Made by a program: the position numbers and the translations under genes
NCBI GenBank assembly: GCA_009599575.1
Contig: VWND01000009.1
Coordinates: 806,001-870,000 of the forward strand
Origin: Blumeriella jaapii
Lineage: Eukaryota > Ascomycota > Leotiomycetes > Helotiales > Drepanopezizaceae
DNA length: 64,000 nucleotides
Reading direction: 5' to 3'
Part shown: positions 56,271-64,000 of the stretch, piece by piece
Layout: each line of letters opens with the position of its first letter
Position numbering within the stretch: position 1 is the stretch's first letter
The notes under the pieces: generated by a model
The model's input: the letters and a program-made list of their open reading frames with translations, nothing else
The model's database searches: none
Told to the model about the DNA's origin: nothing

Positions 56271-56678
56271 GTGAGAACGGGTTGCAAAGTATCTTTAGTG
56301 AGCAAAAGAAGAACACACATGTAGTCGACGACCACGCACAATGTACCAGCACATTGCGGCGAAAACTCCCCAACATTGTTTCATGGTATTTGATTCTTGC
56401 TATGTGACACTTTATGTCTAGCTATCCGCTGAGTCATTTCGATTGTGAGAATTTGCCCACCATATGAACCCGTTCTGAAAACTCCATATGCCAGTCAGCC
56501 AGTCCGCTCGGTTCTTAATTGCCGCTCAGAATCCTGCAAATCATTGCGTTTTATCAAACTCTCTCCGTCAGCCCGCTCGCTCCCTGGTGTATGCAAAGTT
56601 GTGCAGCATCAAAAGCGAAAAAAAGGAGATTGTTTACTACTCGTACAATGTGAGACCGTTCAAGTGTTTAGCGATCAA
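56271..56678. other. Intergenic region between convergent genes
   Basis: About 400 bp between the ends of the membrane-protein gene (+) and the kinase gene (-); it should hold both terminators. No gene seen. Confidence 0.5.
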
Positions 56679-59600
56679 TCAATTGTTGGATGGTGGGCTG
56701 CCACTGAAGGAGGACTCGAACATCATCTTGGTGGCTTCGGCCAATTTGCCTGCCTCCAATGACTTCTGCTCTCTGACATCGCGGCGATGATTGTCTTTGA
56801 TGATTGCTCCTTCTTGAATCAAGCAGACTTCCTCCAATTCCTCCAGGAATGCACCCTCTCCAAGCAGACGGAATGGTTCCTCTCTAGCCTCTCGTGACTT
56901 ACCCCAGAAGCACTCAAATCTGAACTGTATCTTCTTCATGGGGTAGTCTTGAAGATTTGTAGGAGAGTCTCTGTGCCAGATGGTGACGATGTCGCCGTGT
57001 CTCAACTCACCCCAGTATAGGGACTTGGCCTTCACGTCCAGTCTACCAGGGCTAGGAGGGACATTGAAGCCGTTGACCCAGATACCAGCATAAGCCTTTG
57101 TTGCAATGTAGAAGCTCATGTCTGCGTCTTTCTCGTCCCAAATATGAGCATTGCTTAGGGGAGCAGGCTTATTCTTGTAGTAATCTGGCTTGAAGAGCAC
57201 AATCTTGAAGGCGTACTTGGGAATGCGGTCTTCTTGGCCATTCGCATATTGGCTCGTTGTCTCGTTACCACGTCCCCAGGAGAAGACGGAATCAGTAATA
57301 TTCAAGGAGATGGTGGCGATGGAGCTCTCGCTTGTGGACGCGAACTTGGCCAGGATACGCTTTGGGGCTTGGAAGTTGTTGCCGGCGACTGGTTGTTGAA
57401 CACTCATGTCTTTGGTTCCAATGGGCGGGGGGACAGATGGGAGAACCTGCTCGTGTGCATTCGGAAGCTGGCTCATTCCTCGGCCGGTAGCTGGCTCATC
57501 AAGCTGTCTCTCGTCACGCTTCATCAGCATACGGCGTCCTTCCTCCTTTGTAGGCTCGGAATGGGCACGCTCTGGCTCCAACGAAGGGCTTCGACTGCTT
57601 CTGAAACTCTGCATGGTCGCTTCGAAAGTCTTCTGACCGTGCTTGAATGTCTCGCCTTTGCTCTTAGCGTAGTCCTGGTAGCTCTTGAGTTGCATCGAGG
57701 TCATCCGAGGATAGTTGTTGTGGTGGGTGGATTTGTCACTAGGATCCCAGAAGATGGTTGGCGGAACTGGTATGTCAATCTCGCGGGTTGACTTGCGACG
57801 CTTGACCGGGAGATCTGCTGGTCGCCAGCTTGCGTCGTCGTCCCACTCTTCATTCTCTCGAGGGCGGCGTAGACTGAAGTTCGCGTCCGGAGCATCTTCT
57901 GTGGTTGGAGCAGGGCTATCTGCGGTTGGGGATATCGCTGACGCAGGAGAGTGAACGTTGAGCTGGCCTACCATCGACTCGGCACCCATCAAACTTGACA
58001 CTCTGGCGGCTCTGTCTTCGATCTCGGGGTGTCTCGCCGCGTCGGGAGGGTTGCTTGTCTCGGGCGGAGGCATGGTCGTGGGTTTTGTTGATGCCGCAGG
58101 ATCGCTTTGGAATGATGCACGATCATGCACAGGTGAGGGTTGTGAGTATCTTGACTGTGAAAGGTCGAGGGTTGTGCTTTGACGGTTTGCAGCCCGAAGG
58201 GGAAAATTCAAGTGGTCCATGGGTATCACACCGGAACTTCCAATCGCCGAAACATTCACCTCTCCAAACAAACGACCATTTCCATTTCCAGGAGTCTCAA
58301 CGCCCTGCATGAATCCATAGCTCTCGTTACCGATGGAATTCGAGTTGCTATCGCTGGTCGAGAAACTGCTGGGTATCTTGGGGAACTGCATCTCAGTGAG
58401 GCCGCTCATATTCTCGTCGATCATCTCCTGGCTGTCATCGACCTCATACTCGGAGTTGATACTCAGCTGTGAGGCGCCCTGCTCGATTTGGCTTTCGGCA
58501 TAGCTGTCGCCCGCGCCAACAAGATCAACCTCGTCTTCCATCGAATCTTCAAAGCTACTTCCGCCACGAAACCACGAACGCTGTTCAAGCTGCTCGATCG
58601 TGGCGCGCTGCTCAGGTCGAACAATAAGCATGCTCTTGACGAATCTGATTCCATTCTCTGAGACGTTGCACGCTGAAGCGGTCTGATGTCGAGGTGGCAG
58701 GTCATGATCTGGTTGAGAAGTTCTTGATAGGAAGTACCATTCTTGACTGGAAAGGGCGGACTGCCACAGAGGGTGTAGAAGAGGACCCCAGCAGTGGACC
58801 AAACGTCGACAGCGTGGCCATATCTTTGCGGAGGTAGCAATCTCTTGTCCATTCCTCTCAGAGTTCTCAGGCCGGTTTCGTCATACTCGCGGTATTCAGA
58901 GTAGACTTCGGGAGCACAGTAGAGCAAGGTACCACAGAATGTACGCAGGAAGGTCTCCTCGCTATCAATCATCTTCGACAGTCCAAAGTCGGTTAGCTTG
59001 ACGTGCAGCGGATTACGGGTGGAGATGAGAATGTTGTCCGGTTTGACATCACGGTGGGTAATGCCACCTTCGTGGAGGTACTTCAGAGCGCTCAAGAGTT
59101 GCTTGGCCATGATCTTGACATCCAGTTCTTGCAGGTGGCCCTCACGAGAGATCAGGCTGCCTAAGTCTCCATTGGGGACGAACTCCATGATGATGTACAG
59201 GTACTCCTCCCAGTCAACGTGCTCGATGAACTGGACAACATGAGGCTGCAACCAGTTAGTCAAACTCACATTGCATAAGGCACTCAACTCACGTGTTTGA
59301 TTTTTCTCATGATTTTCATCTCGTTTTCGACCTTCTGGTCCAGTATTCCATTCTTCATGAATCGTCGCTTTTCGAGTTCCTTAGCAGCATAAGGTATACC
59401 GTCGAATTTATCAGTAATCTTGTAAACGACGGCAAAGGCACCTTTTCCAATCATTTCGAGTCTGTTGTACTTGGGTCCTCCTTTCCAGATTCTTACAGGC
59501 TTTGCTGCTGGTAGGGTCTGGATGGGAGTGCCTGGTTGAGTGGGGAAAAGATTGAGCTGCAGAATTAGTATATTTCCAAAGCAAGATGAAGTTTCCGAAC

Positions 59601-60472
59601 CTACAGGTTCTCTTGTGGGCTTGCCACCCGCTGCGACACGCGCTTCATTATGTCTACGCAAGTTGGCTAGGCGGAGGAAGAAGTCTGTGAGGCCTTCGCG
59701 GTACGCCTCCTCGCTCTCGGGGTCGCGCTGAGGAATCCGAACCAGGAACTGATAGTCTTGTTCCGGTGGAGTCATAGTAAGGGTGATGAGGGAGCCGTGC
59801 GAGAGTGTATGGCGGTAGCTCTTACCATTCTCCTTCTCTTTCCCACAATCGATCACCATCGACCGCGGTGCCATTAGTGGACTGGTCCTCTAGCATGATG
59901 ATGTTATACTCATTCACATAGATTCTAAAATGAATGTTGCTGATTCGCTTCGACTCTTGGTTTCGTCCGATGACGAAATCGCAGCGCGATGCGTTTCTTC
60001 CAAATTGAAAGCCGCTCAATGGGTCTTTGAGGGTGGCCGAGAGGCGCAGAACGAGATCGCAAGGAGTGAGTCCCTCCGCGGCCAATTGGAATGTTGTGTC
60101 CTCTGAGGTATAGGTGGCCACCTTCTCGTGAACCTCCACATTGTTTCCGGTAACCAGAGTGCATCCGCTGTGGGCGCTGGGGTCCTCGTGGATTAGGGCT
60201 GCGGCACGAGAGGCAGGCGGAGTCAGAGGATGTAGGATGCAGCAGATGTCTGCGAGATCTTCGACGCTCAAGTCTGAGCCTGGCATTCCAAGTCTTCGAG
60301 GATCAGTGACCAGCTGTGTGGCTACCCAGTATGGGTCGTCAGCAAAATTGTACTCGAGATTGGAATGTGAGCAGGTGTCGGAGAGCAAAGAAGAAGAGGG
60401 CAAAGCAGTTGAAAATCTATCGGTGGTACCTTGCTGAGTGGCCTGCGAAGGCCTCAGAGGGCTATCGTCCAT
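56679..60472 (-). CDS. Rad53/Chk2-type checkpoint kinase with two FHA regions, two frameshifts
   Basis: Predicted nuclear Ser/Thr kinase of the DNA-damage response, about 1,232 residues. Exons are 60472-59605, 59556-59293 and 59245-56679. An N-terminal FHA domain (FQFGRNASRCDFVIGRNQ, RISNIHFRI, LEDQSTNGTAVDG) binds phosphothreonine. The kinase domain has MIGKGAFAVVYK, AAKELEKR, ITHRDVKPDNIL, LTDFGLSK and YCAPEVYSEY. A long disordered linker with SQ/TQ motifs leads to a C-terminal FHA-like region (FSWGRGNETTSQYANGQ, GIWVNGFNV, GELRHGDIVTIW). FHA-kinase-FHA is the order in yeast Rad53; among filamentous fungi, Neurospora has two Chk2-type kinases. Frameshifts: near 59841-59850 one base is in excess (joining DGDRL to GKEKENGKSYRHTL), and near 58665-58672 one base is missing (joining IRPLQRA to NVSENGIRFVKSML). 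Neither site has usable splice signals. They cancel in total length. Confidence 0.9.
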
Positions 60473-61704
60473 CTTGAGGGGCCAGGTTGGAGTTGTTGGT
60501 GTTGTGGGTGGGAGATGTTGTGGTTCAAGAGATGTTCAACCCTCACGATATTGGCCGACCACAGGATTGACCTCAGTAAGGCTAGCCCCACGCACCGATC
60601 AACAGAGAGCTTGCCTTGTATCGTTGTCGAACATTGGGAAGAGGTCGAAAGGATTCGAAGTACCTAGTGTATAGGTTCGAAGAGGTAGAGTTGCCTTGGA
60701 GAAGTAGCAAGGAAATCAGACTTCTCCCGACGGAGCTGGCACCATCAGAGTCAAGAGATGCAAGGAAATTCCACAGAGATATTGAAAGAGAGAGAGAAGA
60801 CAAAAAATCCTCGTAGTTGTTTGTGGACGTCGAAATACATGAAAACGAGAGTTACAGGGACGTTGTGAAGTCCTGTATGAGTATATTTCTCCCAGAGATA
60901 GCCGAGAAAAGATTGGAAGGTTGGCGATGCCTATTATAGCACACAACTTCGCCCTAATCGGGCTCACTGCAGCTGGTGACTATAGCATGAGATGTAAAAG
61001 AAACCGTGACTATGGGAAGCCGTTCACACGGCGATCATTCCGAAAGATCAGTGGGATGTCGATGTCTTACAAAATGAAAACAAAGTTCCGATAAGTTAAT
61101 CCGGCCGGCACAAGACGGGATTAGCACATTAACGATAAGCTATCCTGTAGATTCAAATCTCTTGTATTCTTCTGATAATGGCATATCGTTGGATATGACT
61201 CTTAACAGCCTCTGTTGCAGGAAATTGAAGTCGATGTGTAAATACAGGCCTGCAACAACTCTCGTTCCTCTATCTCGCTAACCGCAGTTCAGCATGTGAT
61301 TGAGTCCCGTGTCACAATCACTTGCATCCTCTTGTGCTGCTCACTTTCATACTGATCTTTACTAGACCTGCGGTCCAAGTCTCCAGGCTCGATGCTATAA
61401 TCTCGTGTCCAGAGGTTAGATCCGACACCATGCTTCATCCGTGTTCGTTGACGCTACTTGGTATTCTGTGAGCAGAACTACTGAGCGGCCTTCCCGCTTG
61501 TCTAGACATGTTCTACATACCCTGAGACTCTTGACTCCAGATAACAGCACTCCAACGCCGTGTGATATCAGTCGTCAATCATAACCTCCCGGAATGCCAC
61601 CAACACCACCCTCTAATCCATGTCCCAAACCCACGCTGTAAACCCGTTCAAGCATAGCCTCTCTCCACACGTCTGGTCCTCCGCCCTCGACACGATCCTG
61701 TCAG
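60473..61704. other. Promoter region of the kinase and intergenic DNA
   Basis: About 1.2 kb. It holds the kinase promoter (right of 60472) and the 3' region of the next minus-strand gene. Short ORFs at 60431-60816 sit in the kinase leader and have no motif. Confidence 0.5.
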
Positions 61705-62436
61705 TCATCTCTTACCTCCTTTCCTAGTCCCCATCTTCTCCATCTTCTCCCTACCTGGTGCCGTGGTCCCCAGAGCATCCGCGAACACCTTCCCACTTAA
61801 TCCCCCATCGCTCCCCAATACCTTGACCTCACCCTCCGGCGGGTTCTTCAACTGATCCCTGTGTAGCTTCTCTAGTGACTCTCCCACAATCGCATACTGA
61901 TCCCAGTTGATGTGCGGCATTTTCACCACATCCTGCGGCTTTGGCAGCTTCTCCCACGCCCTCCCATCTTTCGTATCCTTCGTTTCCTGCTCTGAGTCTC
62001 CATCCACATCCTCGTCCTCGTCCTCGTGATCATCAGGGACAATGCCCATGAACACGTTCCCCTTCTGCTTAATCTCCCCCGCTTCCAACGCGCGCAAGAA
62101 CTCCTCCGGGTCGGCCATGCCGCGCTCCTTCGTTCGCTGCAGGGTCTTGATATCTTCACTGGCTACCCGTCTCTGCATCTGCAGGATCGACAGCGCGGCC
62201 TTCGTAGCCAGCACATCGGGATTCTCGTCGAATTTGATCGGTTCCGGCGCCGGGAGCGGTACGGCTACCTGTGGAGGCTGCGAGTGCGTGTATGTTTGTC
62301 GCACTGGCTGGGTGGGTTTTAGGGTAGGCGTGATGGGAGAAACTGGTGGACGTGCGGGAGAGGCGGACCGTGATTTTGCGGTTGAGGATGGGGATTTGGT
62401 AGCCTTCGGCGAGGTTGTGACGGAAAAGGGGGACAT
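61705..62436 (-). CDS. Conserved-looking hypothetical protein, 243 residues
   Basis: Intronless ORF. The first ~70 residues are Ser/Pro/Thr-rich. Then come PIKFDENPDVLATKAALSIL and QMQRRVASEDIKTLQRTKER, predicted as a helical pair. DPEEFLRALEAGEIKQKGNV, an acidic stretch (DDHEDEDEDVDGDSEQE) and VKMPHINWDQYAIVGESLEK follow. The last segment (INWDQYAIVGE..LEKLH) resembles a motif I have seen in uncharacterised fungal proteins. The C-terminus is basic (KMGTRKGGKR). No signal peptide; a nuclear role is a guess. Confidence 0.65.
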   Translation of the reverse strand: MSPFSVTTSPKATKSPSSTAKSRSASPARPPVSPITPTLKPTQPVRQTYTHSQPPQVAVPLPAPEPIKFDENPDVLATKAALSILQMQRRVASEDIKTLQRTKERGMADPEEFLRALEAGEIKQKGNVFMGIVPDDHEDEDEDVDGDSEQETKDTKDGRAWEKLPKPQDVVKMPHINWDQYAIVGESLEKLHRDQLKNPPEGEVKVLGSDGGLSGKVFADALGTTAPGREKMEKMGTRKGGKR

Positions 62437-63941
62437 TGTCTTTGGATGAGAGCTTTGAGAAGGAAACGGATGGAGGGGGCCATATCTGCGGAGGTTCGGC
62501 GGCGGGTTTATCCGTCTGCCGGGCGGAGAAAGATGGGCCGTTGCGTGTGTTAGCCGAGCAAAGAAAGATCTCTGGAGGCAAATCTTTTCACATAGGGTAA
62601 CCAGAATAGATCATTTTCAATTGCGTCGCAAAATTTGACATCTATGGCTTAAGCTGATCTTGAGTTGAGTAGATAACTTTGGACCGAAATGGAATGCCTA
62701 CTGACCTGACTCCGACTCTTTGGAAAGAGGAGTCAATCGTATCGTGGGATACGCATTGTGCTTCCGTGTCTGTCATGGACCTGACTTGGGCAGATTCGTC
62801 GATTTCTCAAGAGTGCATAACAAACGAGTGAAACATCTCCAAAATCTTGAAAGTTGACGTTCTTGATTTACTAGGATTCCATAGCGGAGCCTACGGGCGA
62901 GATTCCAATGATGTCTAGTTCTCAACCCCCAGTTCGTGTCCGCACCGAGATTTTCGACGGCTTTCAATCAGAAGGTGTAATATACCGTACAGCAACGCGT
63001 CAACCGAGTTGGACTCAGCTAGTGGGGGTACCTATATATCAAGCTTCTGAAGGGCTACCTAGGTGCGGAAGTATTACATACAACTTCTTATCTACTTCTA
63101 GTAAGGTGAAGATAGGTCGTTTCTAGAAAATGTTAGCTTGCTGGAGCTCTGTGCCTGGATTTGATAGGCATCGGTTAGAGTGACTTGTGTTGATAACCTG
63201 ACCAAATACCCCTCTGGTCATAAACTAATGTGCGATAAAAAAAATTTAGCAGAAGTTGGATTCAAGATTGGCTTTGGTTTTTTGTAAACGCCTCTTCCAT
63301 CTGGTCGCAGAACAGCAGAAAGGCTGAAAAAAGCCCATCTCTGAATATCGAGTCTAAAAGGATTACCGTACATGCCAAAAGAATTCAGAATTCGTTTTCA
63401 GACTCTATCATGGAAATCCGAGTAAGAGTAAAATACGGAGGAGGTTGACGGGTCAGGTTTGGAGGTCAGCTATCAGGAGGAGAAAGCGATAGGGAGGAGA
63501 AAGCGACAGGGGAGGTACTGTGCGAGTGAAGGTGTTCTAGACAGAGAATTGGTGAGATAAGGGGGCACTTAAAAGCTTTTCATCAAGGGTACTGTGCTGC
63601 GTGTGTTATCAATCATGCGTCGGTGATAATAAACACATTCTTTTTGAAATGCTTTAAAAAGAACTTCATTCAGTGCTCAGCGCTCGATTGCAAAGGGGAA
63701 ATCTAAGAGAATGAAAGGGACCACCAAGTTCTTGGGGATGAAATTATAATTACAGAATCAAAGATTTTGGAAGTGGAGCAGACACCAGCAGCTTACACGC
63801 AGTCCGCTATTGCACGTTGGAACCCGCCGAAAAAGAAGGCCGCACAAGGACACATTTCTTCGGGATCTAAAAAGATCACAATACCAGGACACAAAAATGT
63901 TTTCGAAAGGAAGAAAACACCCCCAAAAAATTTATAGGAAT
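62437..63941. other. AT-richer intergenic region
   Basis: About 1.5 kb with no coding ORF recognised. It contains gggaggagaaagcgac-like direct repeats near 63476-63512. Confidence 0.5.
63925..63930 (-). terminator. RNA polymerase III T6 terminator of tRNA-Trp
   Basis: Six T on the minus strand, about 11 bp downstream of the tRNA 3' end. Confidence 0.55.
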
Positions 63942-64000
63942 TGAACCACACCCGATTTGAACGGATAACCTTCCGCTGAATTCCAATGCTGGAGGCGGAC
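63942..64000 (-). tRNA. tRNA-Trp (CCA), 3' part, with 11-nt intron; truncated by the window edge
   Basis: On the minus strand the end of the window reads as the 3' part of a tRNA. There is an anticodon stem TCCGC/GCGGA and a loop beginning CTCCAG, with anticodon CCA. An 11-nt insertion (CATTGGAATTC) lies one base 3' of the anticodon, where nuclear tRNA introns sit. A variable loop AAGGTT and a T-arm ATCCG-TTCAAAT-CGGGT (five pairs, seven-base loop) follow. The acceptor strand GTGGTTC ends in discriminator A at 63942. The 5' acceptor and D-arm lie beyond 64000; the 5' strand should read GAACCAC. A T6 run follows as a pol III terminator. Confidence 0.7.

Overview
The window looks like nuclear DNA of a filamentous ascomycete (Pezizomycotina). 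Coding regions carry short spliceosomal introns of about 40-150 nt with GTRNGT-type donors and CTAAC-like branch sites. The families present fit this: a bZIP regulator with a DUF3425-type C-terminus, a CYP53 benzoate hydroxylase, a rhodanese-plus-PTP phosphatase of the fission-yeast Pyp type, a Rad53/Chk2-type kinase with two FHA regions, and cysteine-rich secreted proteins. I cannot name the species or class from the sequence alone.

Layout. From 1 to about 23 kb the DNA is GC-rich and crowded with microsatellites, minisatellites and a dispersed GTACTGTAC-like motif. It holds four widely spaced minus-strand genes: bZIP factor (2.2-4.2 kb), nucleoporin Nic96/Nup93 (11.6-15.0 kb), rhodanese-PTP phosphatase (15.9-18.8 kb) and a small secreted protein (21.5-22.2 kb). 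From 23.8 to 33 kb lie a second secreted cysteine-rich protein, a metabolite-repair enzyme (NAD(P)HX dehydratase), a short-chain dehydrogenase and several unrecognised proteins. From 33 to 38.8 kb the DNA is AT-richer and gene-poor. An NTF2-like protein and two unrecognised proteins follow (38.9-44.4 kb), then more gene-poor DNA interrupted by a twelve-cysteine secreted protein (46.4 kb). From 51.1 kb the gene-dense part resumes: CYP53, ribulose-phosphate 3-epimerase, a MYND zinc-finger protein, a small membrane protein, the FHA kinase, an unrecognised protein and, at the right edge, the 3' part of an intron-containing tRNA-Trp.

The genes do not form one pathway. They mix housekeeping functions (nuclear pore, pentose phosphate pathway, nicotinamide repair, DNA-damage signalling), aromatic-acid detoxification and candidate secreted effectors. 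No biosynthetic cluster, CRISPR array or prokaryotic-style system is visible.

The most striking pattern is a set of at least seven single-nucleotide frameshifts, most in or beside short homopolymers, in five otherwise well-conserved genes (Nic96 two, PTP one, epimerase one, MYND one, kinase two), with a probable eighth in a secreted-protein gene. In each case one inserted or deleted base restores the family motif and the overall codon count. Uncorrected consensus errors are the simplest explanation; real gene decay is the alternative. I found no convincing new biological system. The best leads are the secreted cysteine-rich proteins, the stacked repeat arrays around a telomere-like tract at 10.2 kb, and the intergenic GTACTGTAC motif.
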